From Spongospora subterranea f. sp. subterranea (Eukaryota > Endomyxa: Phytomyxea > Phytomyxea > Plasmodiophorida), in contig JAUGWO010000115.1 in the NCBI GenBank assembly GCA_049724395.1, positions 79,870-143,869 on the forward strand: 64,000 nt of DNA, in the 5' to 3' direction. The notes under the pieces were generated by a model. The model saw only the letters and a program-made list of their open reading frames with translations. It did no database searches and was not told where the DNA came from. A program made the position numbers and the translations under genes. This document shows, in pieces, positions 23,920 through 34,900 of the stretch (its first letter is position 1; each line of letters starts with the position of its first letter).

Positions 23920-24020
23920 CGTTTATACTGGTGCAAGGGCTCCTTGTAAACGAATAGAAAACTCTAAAATAAGAAGTGGTTTATAACACAGCGGGCAGGG
24001 GCTGCAGAGCACTTTGGTCG
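23920..24020 (+). repeat. Right copy of the direct repeat flanking the Ty3-like fossil
   Basis: Matches 20070-20190 over about 100 bp. It lies immediately beyond the stop codon of the 847-aa gene and therefore serves as its 3' flank. Confidence 0.7.
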
Positions 24021-26564
24021 TCACCAGTCATCACCATTTACAGTTGAAGATTGCCCAACAGTGTCGTCTTGTTCTTTAGAACCGCTTGTGCCAGCCTCGT
24101 GGCCATCGTCTTTTACAGCAGAAGCGGTCGCGACAGTATCTTGTGTCTTTCGTGAGAGGAAACAGAAGCAACCGCTCGTTTGTTCAGCTTTGGGTTGTTC
24201 ACATTTGGGTCGTCTGTTTTTGAGCTCCTTGATAACTCGTGTACGGTATTCAGCTGCACCATTAGATATAAGAACTCTTTCGAGCATATACGAAATGGAA
24301 GAGCAGCGCTGATCTACCAAGTAATAACCAAGATAATATGCATTTTCGGCATTCTTTGACACAAGGTCGAGAAACCGCGTTTTAACCAAGTTATCGAGCA
24401 TCGAATTCATAGTGAGTGTAAATTCAAAATTAGTAGCTGATTTCCAGTTCCATTCCGAATTAACGCAGTAGGCGCTGTAGAAAAATCGGTTTGCCCATCG
24501 GTCGGAAGGTGCATAGACCCAGCTCAACACCTTCTCGGTATTGTCATCAATTTGATGATGTAGTGTTGCCGGACAGACACTATACAAATATGATTTGTAG
24601 TTCAGAGCAGCATTGATAGCAGTTGTGTCCTTGGTCTCTGGCCAGTTATCGGGATACGAATACAGTCTGGCAAAATCTTGTTTGAAATTGATGTATTGCT
24701 GCTCGTTCAACGGATCGATATATATCAAAATAAATCTTTGGATTGTTCGCATCGCATGTTTAACAACTTCATCATCAACATGAGGACCAGCTATTGGATG
24801 AACATCCCAAAAGCGTACCGGAAGTAGCGAAAGTATACTTCGAGCGAGCCAAAAAGCATGAAAATCAATCTGCGAATTTCCCTCGAATTTCACTAACAAA
24901 TTGCATTCCTCTATGAGGAACTGCAGAATTAGTGATTTGGTAAACACGACAATGTGTGTGCCATCGTATTCCTTTGCGCGCGCGCGCGCGGCGCGCGCGC
25001 GCGCGCCGATCTTCTCATGTACGTTGCGCCAGCGCTCCTTCTCATGCGAATGGCCTGATTCTGTATCGGCAATCAATTCCATAACGTGATTGTATGAGAC
25101 GAGGGCCAGTTCCGAATCAACGTTGTTGGCACTGTCTAGAAATCGGTATGTCCATCGGTTGGAAGGTGCATAGGCCCAGCTCAACACCTTCTCGGTATTG
25201 TCATCAATTTGATCATGTAGTGATGCCGGACAGACACTATACAAATATGATTTGTAATTCAGAGCAGCATTGATAGCAGTTGTGTCCTTGGTCTCTGGCC
25301 AGTTATCGGGATACGAATACAGTCTGGCAAAATCTTGTTGGAAATTGATGTATTGCTGCTCGTTCAACGGATTGATGTATTCCTTAATGAATCTTTGGAT
25401 TGTTCGCATCGCATGTTTAACAACTTCATCATCAACGTGAGGACCAGCTACTGGTTGAAAATCCCAAAAGCGTACTGGAAATAGAGAAAGTATACTTCGA
25501 GCGAGCCAAAAAGCATGAAAATCAATCTGCGAATTTCCCTCGAATTTCACTAACAAATTGTTGCATTCCTCCATGAGGAACTGCAGAATTAGCGATTTGG
25601 TAAACACGACAATGTGTGTGCCATCGTATTCCTTTATCTTCTCATGTACGTTGTGCCAGCGCTGCTTCTCATCCAAATATCTTGTTTCTGTATCGGCAAT
25701 CAATTCCATAACGTGATTGTATGAGACGAGGGCCAGTTCCGAATCAACATTGTTGGCACTGTCTAGAAATCGGTATGTCCATCGGTTGGAAGGTGCATAG
25801 GCCCAGCTCAACACCTTCTCGGTATTGTCATCAATTTGATCATGTAGTGATGCCGGACAGACACTATACAAATATGATTTGTAATTCAGAGCAGCATCGA
25901 TAGCAGTTGTGTCCTTGGTCTCTGGCCAGTTATCGGGATACGAATATAGTCTGGCAAAATCTTGTTTGAAATTGATGTATTGCTGCTCGTTCAACGGATC
26001 GATGTATTCCTTAATGAATCTTTGGATTGTCGACATCGCATGTTTAATAACTTCATCATCAACATGAGGACCAGCTATTGGATGAACATCCCAAAAGCGT
26101 ACTGGAAGTAGCGAACGTAGACTTCGAGCGAGCCCGAAATCATCATCATCAATCTGCAAATTCCCCTCGGATTTCACTAACAAATCGCATTCTTCCATAA
26201 AGTACTGCAAAATTAGCGTTTTGGTAAGGACGACAATTTGGGTGCCATCGTATTCCTTTATCTTCTTAGGTACGTTGTGCCAGCGCTGCTTTTCATGCAA
26301 ACTGCTTGCTTCTGTTTCGGCAATCAATTCCATAACGTGACTGTATGGGACGAGGGCCCGTTCGCGATAACTTTCGAGATCACAGGGTTCGTCATCGTTA
26401 TCTTCCTGATCAATTGACGTTGAAGCTGACTCCAGTCCATAATCATCGGTGGCTATCAAAACGCTTTCAGGGTGCTCAGTCTGGAGATTTGACACAACAG
26501 CATCTGAGACAATACTTATAGACGCTGCCAAAACCAAAGCACATATCATCTTAAAAATCGGCAT
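24021..26564 (-). CDS. Large secreted protein with three tandem repeats of about 208 aa
   Basis: One uninterrupted frame of 847 aa. The ATG at 26564 (MPIFKMICALVLAASISIVS) was chosen because it aligns with the start of the 396-aa paralogue and opens a signal peptide. After an acidic linker come three near-identical repeats (genomic about 26345-25715, 25715-25090 and 25090-24440), each with a YxHVMELIAxTE start, KEYDGTxIVV, AGPHVDDEVxKHAM, LNEQQYINF, ARLYSYPDNWPETKDT, AALNYKSYLYSVCPA and LSWxYAPSxRW. Repeat 3 has an 11-residue Ala-Arg insertion from a GC palindrome. A Cys-rich (GCFCF) and acidic tail ends the protein. No known domain is recognised. Near identity of repeats 1 and 2 implies recent internal duplication or conversion. 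Confidence 0.8.
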   Translation of the reverse strand: MPIFKMICALVLAASISIVSDAVVSNLQTEHPESVLIATDDYGLESASTSIDQEDNDDEPCDLESYRERALVPYSHVMELIAETEASSLHEKQRWHNVPKKIKEYDGTQIVVLTKTLILQYFMEECDLLVKSEGNLQIDDDDFGLARSLRSLLPVRFWDVHPIAGPHVDDEVIKHAMSTIQRFIKEYIDPLNEQQYINFKQDFARLYSYPDNWPETKDTTAIDAALNYKSYLYSVCPASLHDQIDDNTEKVLSWAYAPSNRWTYRFLDSANNVDSELALVSYNHVMELIADTETRYLDEKQRWHNVHEKIKEYDGTHIVVFTKSLILQFLMEECNNLLVKFEGNSQIDFHAFWLARSILSLFPVRFWDFQPVAGPHVDDEVVKHAMRTIQRFIKEYINPLNEQQYINFQQDFARLYSYPDNWPETKDTTAINAALNYKSYLYSVCPASLHDQIDDNTEKVLSWAYAPSNRWTYRFLDSANNVDSELALVSYNHVMELIADTESGHSHEKERWRNVHEKIGARARAARARAKEYDGTHIVVFTKSLILQFLIEECNLLVKFEGNSQIDFHAFWLARSILSLLPVRFWDVHPIAGPHVDDEVVKHAMRTIQRFILIYIDPLNEQQYINFKQDFARLYSYPDNWPETKDTTAINAALNYKSYLYSVCPATLHHQIDDNTEKVLSWVYAPSDRWANRFFYSAYCVNSEWNWKSATNFEFTLTMNSMLDNLVKTRFLDLVSKNAENAYYLGYYLVDQRCSSISYMLERVLISNGAAEYRTRVIKELKNRRPKCEQPKAEQTSGCFCFLSRKTQDTVATASAVKDDGHEAGTSGSKEQDDTVGQSSTVNGDDW
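24976..25007. repeat. Alternating GC palindrome inside coding sequence
   Basis: About 31 bases of alternating G and C form a near-perfect palindrome, present in repeat 3 and absent from repeats 1 and 2 of the same gene. It adds 11 codons (Ala-Arg alternation) in frame. Such tracts can form hairpins or Z-DNA. Confidence 0.85.
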
Positions 26565-26723
26565 TGATGTTTCGCTTCCACACACTGTTGAACAATGTTG
26601 AAATCCTACCAAACCAAGTCAAATGGCGCTCAGCCGTTCCTGTTGTTGTCCCGCAGTCCGTACGCAGTCTGCATACAACTGCGGATCCGGATCACACTGT
26701 CCACAGTGACCATCTGTCACTCT

Positions 26724-28226
26724 ACTGGGAAAAATTTTCTGAGAGTCGACACCTGGCAGTCCGCCCAGGCGTCGACCTTGTTAAGGCCACGCCGACTCAG
26801 TGACGGCCACGCTGCACCACACTCAACCGGCCCTGTGGTAGATGTGTACGAAGGACTAAACTGCGTATCTCTGCTCGCGGTTCACCTCATCGATCGCATC
26901 TGTGAATTAATGTCAAGCTCATTGCAAGAGTAGGACTGTTCCGTTTCAATTCAATATCTGATCTTATTACAATTTCTAGTTGTTTAGAACGTTCATTGGA
27001 CGAAAAACACGGCGCTTTGGAGGAACTCTACAGAAGGTACACATATTTAATTTTCCATTTTGTATGCCTTATTCAATATCCGATCTTATTACGATTTCTA
27101 GTTGTTCCGGTCAAATAATGCAAAGATATGCTTCAGAAAGCTTGTTAGACAATACTTTTATTGAAATGTTTTTGTACACACTAGTAATCATGGACGGGAG
27201 TAGCCGGTGCACGTTTATCCACTTTCATCAACAGATCGCCTTTGAACATAAATTTACTGATTCCGTCTCAAACTTTCGTTAAAGCCATACCTAAGCGTTC
27301 GTTCCATCTTTTGTACTGAAAAGAGCCAGTACCCTTTGAATGCAGAAGACGGAACGCTTCTTGGAGAGTTTCTTCAGACGCGGCATGATATGAGTTATCG
27401 TCGAACCCGAGGATAGAATGCATCTGATTATTCAGTTCCTCGTCGTTGTCCGCATGCGTTACAACGGCAGGTTCCACAACCAAGTCCTTTTGCAACGTGA
27501 CAGGTGCAAAGGGACACCTGCTTCCTTTTCTATGTCCATCGCGAGATATTACTCCGTGATCCTTGCACAAAGTGCTCGACTTCTTTTTTCTTGTAGATAT
27601 TTTGAGCGCAGTGTTCATCGATGAGTAATCTGTAACATCCGTTGTCTTGCGCCCAACGCTTCTTTGCTTCGCGTTGCGGGCCTCTTGGAATAACAGTGTT
27701 GCATTCCACAGGTATTGTTGTTCGAGTTCCGTCCGCTGAAGCGAGAAAGTTTGATAGAAGGGCAGACAACCGCTTATAGCTTTTCGCACTATTTTTGGCA
27801 ACAGCCAAAGCTGAGCTGTTCGTCTAAAGAGCTTTCTGAATGGCTATCAAAACTACAAATGGCAACATGTTGGCATACAAAATGGAAAATTAAATATGTG
27901 TTACTTCTGTAGAAGGCTCTGTTCCTCCAAAGCGCCGTGTTTTCTCGTCAAATGAACGTTCTAAACAACTAGAAATTGTAATAAGATCAGATATTGAATT
28001 AAAACGGAACAGTCCTACTCTTGCAATGAGCTTGACATTAATTCACAGATGCGATCGATGAGGTGAACCGCGAGCAGAGATACGCAGTTTAGTCCTTCGT
28101 ACACATCTACCACAGGGCCGGTTGAGTGTGGTGCAGCGTGGCCGTCACTGAGTCGGCGTGGCCTTAACAAGGTCGACGCCTAGGCAGACTGCCAGGTGTC
28201 GACTCCCAGAAAAATTTTCCCCACTC
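26724..28226. mobile_element. Element with long terminal inverted repeats
   Basis: Left arm 26724-27068 and right arm 27872-28226 are inverted copies of about 350 bp with a few differences. The shared sequence includes GTCGACACCTGGCAGTC, TTAAGGCCACGCCGACTCAG and CGCGGTTCACCTCATCGATC. The core (27069-27871) has minus-strand open frames (27808-27530 and 27801-27268) with Lys-rich and acidic stretches, such as GCYRLLIDEHCAQNIYKKK and ILGFDDNSYHAASEETLQ. They probably belong to one spliced or decayed gene. No transposase motif was seen. A 40-bp piece of the left arm (26947-26990) is repeated directly at 27069-27110. A non-autonomous TIR element that carries host sequence, or a simple inverted duplication, would both fit. 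Confidence 0.7.
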
Positions 28227-28683
28227 TACTCGACCAATGATCCAATATTTTGATCCATCACTGTGCACAGTCACTTGTAAGTATATTCAAGTGTATATCA
28301 ATCGGTACTGTGCTGTCAAAAGTCCGTATAGTGTTTTGTTTTCAAAAATAGGAATTGATTATGAAAAGTCCCCGTTTGACCAATTTGATCTAGGAAATCG
28401 ATTTTAGTTTTGGGCTGTGCTTTCATAGCACAACGACCTCGTCTATGACATGTCGTGTAATACGTACGTTTGACATCTGTGAACGTCTGGTATAAGTTTT
28501 TATTCGCGCTTCTCGCCAATAGTGAACGTATGAATCATCAGCCAGGTACATATGCACGGCGAGACACAACAGGGTATCAGATCTAAGATTGAAATTGCTG
28601 AATCAAGAGCCAGCAGCCAGAATCACCCCTTTTATCCAATGGTATCGTCGTGTGTACAATTTTTGCAGATATCAAAACCAATC
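28227..28683. other. Stretch without a recognised gene
   Basis: Only short open frames, none with family similarity. It separates the inverted-repeat element from a probable minus-strand gene. Confidence 0.35.
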
Positions 28684-29560
28684 ATGTAAATTTGTGTTCA
28701 AATTTCTTGAAATCATTTTCGTATCCTTGATGCAATCTATTGATTTCAGCAATTTCCCTCTGCATTTGCAGGCTGTACTCGTCAGCAATCGTTCTTTCTT
28801 GTTGTACCTGACTGATAATCGAAGTGTTCAGTAGATGTCATCCTATCACTGGGCACAAAAAACTTGTATCCGGGAAAATAATCAGCTTTGGACATTGAAA
28901 ATTTTTTGTTCACACACAGGTATTCATAGATATTCTATGGAAGCAATCCAGTTCGAAAGGTATTCCTGTCTTCAGATAACGCTCTTTGAGAAACACCTAC
29001 TAATATGTTACAACGAGGAGAGATCAGAACTACATGACGTTACTGTCACAATTGTCACATTAATACCATTTCCAGGACCTGACACCCTGTCAGGGTATCC
29101 TAGACCAAGGTCCAACCTTAATGCGATTACTGCAAGAAGTTCAGGAAAAGAAGCGGCAATAACAATGAAAAGTGTTGCACACATTCAAGATTCAATGGTG
29201 CTCATACTGTTTCGGTAGCTTGCATCGGTATCAGCTGCGTTTTTGATGTAACTTCCACCGCTTCTCCTGCAAGTTCTGCCTCTTGTCTTGGAGAATTCAG
29301 AATGTCCCTCGTGCAGCAATTTCCTGATCACTATCATAGCAAGATAGTGCCTGTTTTATAAAAGAGTGAAACGAGTTGCTCATTTTTTATCATTGCAATA
29401 CCTGAAATTGCTCTGCGTTGTATGCGAATATACAGCTTCGGGAACAGAATATGCATCACAGGTGTTGCAACTATCTGAATCTGCCACGTCATCAAGCTGA
29501 CAAAATTGAGATGAGATGATATAACAGCATCATCAGCATGATGTGACACAGCAGTTGCCA
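28684..29560 (-). CDS. Probable spliced gene with a coiled-coil C-terminus, unassigned
   Basis: The last exon candidate (about 28812-28684) follows a CAG acceptor and encodes a heptad-like peptide (ERTIADEYSLQMQREIAEIN, then RLHQGYENDFKKFEHKF) to a TGA. Upstream, an exon after TTTTGTCAG near 29500 reads LDDVADSDSCNTCDAYSV and ends in a GTATTG donor. A middle stretch around 29290-29210 ends in a GTATGAG donor. Frames between these are ambiguous. Part of the plus strand (29080-29170) is also open, so the strand is not certain. No family is recognised. Confidence 0.33.
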
Positions 29561-29857
29561 CAACAGGTGTAGACAACTCTGCGTTCACGAATGTAAAGCG
29601 CAATGAGTCCATGACCCGAATATTGTTGCTTCTGCGTGATTCATGAATTTTGAGATAGCATCTGAAACAAATCAGAACACAAACTTTTCCACCATTGTCG
29701 TGTTTTCTGAATCAAATCGGCGACTAAATTCAATATAGCCAGGAGAAATACGCCTGTGTTAGCACAATAGAAGGCGCATGAGACGGTGCAACACTGATTC
29801 CCTGATCGATCTCGTGTATCAAACGAACAAACGATTCAGCGTCTCCACGAAGAACTT

Positions 29858-31792
29858 CAGTCATGTTACCATACGGACTCATGAGAGAATCATATGGGAT
29901 ATTCAATCGTCATGCAGTCATGTTACCATACAGACTCATGAGAGAATCATATGGGATATTCAATCGTCATGAGAGAATCATATGGGATATTCAATCGTCA
30001 GTGCAGTCATGTTACCATACAGACTCATGAGAGAATCATATGGGATATTCAATCGTCATGCAGTCATGTTACCATACAGACTCATGAGATAATCATATGG
30101 GATATTCAATCGTCATGCAGTCAGACATACAGACTCATGAGAGAATCATATGGGATATTCAATCGTCAGCAGTCATGTTACCATACAGACTCATGAGATA
30201 ATCATATGGGATATTCAATCGTCATGCAGTCATGTTACCATACAGACTCATGAGATAATCATATGGGATATTCAATCGTCATGCAGTTACCATGACTCAT
30301 GAGATAATCATATGGGATATTCAATATGTTACCATACAGACTCATGAGATAATCTCAATCGTCATGCAGTCATGTTACCATACAGACTCATGAGATAATC
30401 ATATGGGATATTCAATCGTCATGCAGTCATGTTACCATACAGACTCATGAGATAATCATATGGGATATTCAATCGTCATGCAGTCATGTTACCATACAGA
30501 CTCATGAGAGAATCATATGGGATATTCAATCGTCATGCAGTCATGTTACCATACAGACTCATGAGATAATCATATGGGATATTCAATCGTCATGCAGTCA
30601 TGTTACCATACAGACTCATGAGAGAATCATATGGGATATTCAATCGTCATGCAGTCATGTTACCATACAGACTCATGAGAGAATCATATGGGATATTCAA
30701 TCGTCATGCAGTCATGTTACCATACAGACTCATGAGAGAATCATATGGGATATTCAATCGTCATGCAGTCATGTTACCATACAGACTCATGAGATAATCA
30801 TATGGGATATTCAATCGTCATGCAGTCATGTTACCATACAAACTCATGAGAGAATCATATGGGATATTCAATCGTCATGCAGTCATGTTACCATACAGAC
30901 TCATGAGAGAATCATATGGGATATTCAATCGTCATGCAGTCATGTTACCATACAGACTAATGAGAGAATCATATGGGATATTCAATCGTCACGCAGTCAT
31001 GTTACCATACAGACTCATGAGAGAATCATAATTCAATATGCAGTCATGTTACCATACAGACTCATGAGATAATCATATGGGATATTCAATCGTCATGCAG
31101 TCATGTTACCATACAGACTCATGAGATAATCATATGGGATATTCAATCGTCATGCAGTCATGTTACCATACAGACTCATGAGATAATCATATGGGATATT
31201 CAATCGTCATGCAGTCATGTTACCATCAGACTCATGAGATAATCATATGGGATATTCAATCGTCATGCAGTCATGTTACCATACAGACTCATGAGATAAT
31301 CATATGGGATATTCAATCGTCATGCAGTCATACCATCAGACTAATGAGAGAATCATATGGGATATTCAATCGTCATGCAGTCATGTTACCATACAGACTC
31401 ATGAGATAATCATATGGGATATTGCAATCGTCATGATAATCATATATTCAAGTCATGTTACCATACAGACTCATGAGATAATCATATGGGATATTCAATC
31501 GTCATGCAGTCATGTTACCATACAGACTCATGAGATAATCATATGGGATATTCAATCGTCATGCAGTCATGTTACCATACAGACTCATGAGATAATCATA
31601 TGGGATATTCAATCGTCATGCAGTCATGTTCATATGGGATATTCAATCGTCATGCAGTCATGTTACCATACAGACTCATGAGGATCATATGGGATATTCA
31701 ATCAGACTCAGAATCATATGGGATATTCAATCGTCATGCAGTCATGTTACCATACAGACTCATGAGATAATCATAGTCATGCAGTCATGTTA
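29858..31792 (+). repeat. 57-bp satellite array, about 34 units
   Basis: The unit reads CAGTCATGTTACCATACAGA, then CTCATGAGAGAATCATATGG, then GATATTCAATCGTCATG (57 bp). Two main variants differ at one base (GAGAGAATC or GAGATAATC); most units are full length, some are truncated or rearranged (for example near 29950, 30290-30360 and 31430-31720). Because 57 is a multiple of three, frames stay open for long distances and mimic coding sequence. Diverged units sit at both edges. Confidence 0.97.
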
Positions 31793-31971
31793 CTCCCACA
31801 ATGCCATCTATGAAAAGACTGAAAGAGAGTCAAAAGAGCCTCTGGAAAACCCCGTCAGTCGTATCAGGTACCCGGATTATGTTTCTCATAAAGTGGGGAT
31901 CCCCACTCTGGTGACTTCCCAATTCTCCAAATACACCCCTTGGTTGGGCGTCGTGCGGTTGAGCAATCCTG

Positions 31972-34900
31972 ATGGTACTCGGAGTCGTGAAGGACAGCGA
32001 AGAAGCCATTGAAGGACGGCGTGTTCGCATATCCATGGTAGCGAATAGGAAGAGCCTGATGGTACTCGGAGTCTCAGCGAATCAGCTCATTGCGAAAGTC
32101 GTGCACGCCACTGGACCTGTGGGCGCCGGTGGGCTAGAACACGATGAGTTGTTCTTGTTTTGGAGGGATCTTCAGAGTGAGCGAGGTGACTCGTCAGAAT
32201 TCGTGAATATATGTGTGAAAACTATGCAAGAAGCCATTGAAGGACGGCGTGTTCTGTCATATCCATGGTATGCGCTGGTGAACACAATCTCGTTTCTGTC
32301 ATTTCGTCTTCCAATCCGATCCATATCATCTAACCTTCGTCAGACACTTCAAGGTATCTTAAATTCTACGCTTATTTGGAATGACATCACGAATATCTTT
32401 ATATTTTGGCATCCGCTTTCTTAACGGGGGATTATTGCCCGAATGATATTGGATAATCAGGTTGTTGCTCAAACGTGCCGTTTCTAATCTACTGCGCCTT
32501 CAGAAATTAAATCTGCACGGTATGACCGCGGGGTCTTTTCCGCTGCCGACGAGGTCATTCGTACTCTACATAAACGGTTCATCGAAGATGATTCGGCTAT
32601 CGAAACCCTGCTAATTCAGATGTCGACTCTGTATTCGGCGCAGGAGCTCACTGCATTGACAGACCTTTTGCATTTTCCATCGTTCGACGGAAGTAAAGTG
32701 TCTGGTGGTGAGCTCTCGTTTATTTATTCTCATATCGTGTAAGGGATTCTACATGCTCAAAGAGGAAGCTAATCCTTTACTCTTAGGAATTGTGCACTAT
32801 CAAGCTCGGAAGTTTGTTATGAAGTTTTGGAAAAGACATTAAACATGTTCGTTACGTTACCGCAGACGTTGAAGTTAAGTTCTATGTTGGCTGAAACTAA
32901 GCTGTTGTCTCTCCTTCACTTGATTTCGGTAAATCAAGCCATTGTCCCCTGCGATTGACTTCAACAGTTTACTTAGGAGCTGATCATCCGACGGCCAAAC
33001 TGTTTGAAAAGCCTAAAGCAACGAGTTTTGAAAGTTTTGAGGCCGTTTTTGCTGTGGCCTTTGCCGTTTAGTAACTGTTGTCGAAAAGTCGTGTTCCTTA
33101 TACAGCAAGAAGTACGTTCTGTATGAATCTAGTACCAATTTGTCGAACCTTTATATTCCTTAGTCTCTGTCAACCGGAATCAATATGATAGAGCGGGTGA
33201 TGGACGAATCTCGCGCATCAGTTATTAGCATGGCGTTTAACAATCAAAATCAGTCGAAGTCCATCCCAATTTTCTACGTTATGGACAGCTCTTCCTTGAC
33301 GTCCAGTAACGCATATAAAACTATGGCGATGATGGACTTTGATGGAGCGGAGGAGGTAACAATGTTTTTACCAGTTCGACGAATTACTCACATGGTCTCA
33401 GAGAGGGACCTTGGAGAATCTTTGCCAAGAGCTTTCATTGCGTGATAAGGCGATGTTTATCATGTTCATGATCAGAACTCACTTAGGAGCCGAACCAGCG
33501 GACATTCGTTCCGTCCAATCTTGCCATCGGGAAGCATTCGATCATGCATTTTATGAAATGCTTTCCATTGCTAAAGATGTGTCGTAGCCCCATTTGATCA
33601 GTTTTTCAAATTCTTACCTTTGATTTCAGGCTGGTCATGAAGTTTCACCTGACGTTGACGGGCTCATCGATAGAATCGTCGCGGTGCGCAATTTTCTGCA
33701 TTCTCAGGCAGATGACAGTGGTGATAATATCCAAAATTTCGGAGACGAGACCGTTGACCTTACATGTGACTTCGTCCCCTGTTTATCGCAATTTATGCAT
33801 GTTGCTTGTATTGAGCCGCTATGGTACCGACTGCAACCAAAAAGCAAGCAAAGCGCCTCTGCGAACAATAGGTTTCCTGTGACACCTATGGCCAAACGAT
33901 TACGTCTGCTGTTCCAACGATACCAATCAGGTGGATCGTGTTTCCCCATGTTCATCGCCCCGTGGCAGCCATTGTCTAACTTTCTAAATTTCAGCTGCCA
34001 GCCTAGAAAGCCCTGTTGTATTGCATCTTGTATGCTGTGGCTCTGATCGGTTAATGCATAGCATCATATGCGGTTATCTCTCAATTTTGTCAGTGTGCAT
34101 TATCCGTCGTTTAAAGACGCATCCACTGACTTTCCTGTCAGAGCTGATGATCCTGACGCTGTAAAAGGCATTGATATCAGATGGTACGAATCGTGCGTGT
34201 ATAATGATATCAGGCCTTTTTATATCTCGTTTTGTAGGTACATAGTCCCAATGGATGACAACCTTCTGGCGTCTTTCATTGCTCGCCGCGACGGCTGGTA
34301 TTCGTACGTACTGTCTTATTATGAATATCTCGTTCCTGACCCTCATAGACGTCACATATATACCCCGTTCCGCGCTCGTCCATTTCTGTTGCCATATTTA
34401 GTCTCCCCTGAGATTGAATTCCCGCCTGGTCGAAGCTCAGTCGACTTTCCTGTCCGGTCTCGCATCGACACTTTTTTCGAACTCCTAATTTTATTTAGAT
34501 CCCTCCTGGAGCGTTTTTGCGAGAAGCTGTTGAAAATTATGTTCGAGAATCATCGGAGGTCATGCCCGTTTATATTTACAAGATTGAGTGCTGGGAAGGC
34601 CTAGAGAGTTCTGATGGCCCAGACCAAGTCATTCCTCTTTTGGCAAGATTGGAAATTAGTGTCAGGTCGTAATGCTATGCTACATTGGCTATATAAGAGC
34701 GTTTCTGAAAGTCATGTGGCACTAGGGTTGAGGCAAGGCATTTTCAGAAAGTTCAACAAGATTCAAGAAAATTGTCAGAAATTATCAAATCGGTACGTTG
34801 TGGTGAATGGCGATAATGTGATTGGTTTAGCCACTCAAGATAGCTTGTTAGGTTAACCTAGCGCAGCCACAACTGCAGCTCCAATATACGAAAATGAACA

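Noticed and set aside
28835-29218. Plus-strand gene opposite the coiled-coil gene
   Set aside because: Some stretches look coding, but no signal peptide, family or consistent splice chain emerged, and the minus-strand reading is stronger.
29951-31681. Long open frames in the satellite encoding repeated peptides such as HMGYSIVMQS
   Set aside because: The 57-bp period is a multiple of three, so frames stay open automatically; there is no start context, splice pattern or family similarity.
29858-31792. CRISPR-like regular array
   Set aside because: Units are contiguous 57-bp tandem repeats without unique spacers, in a eukaryotic context; it is a satellite.
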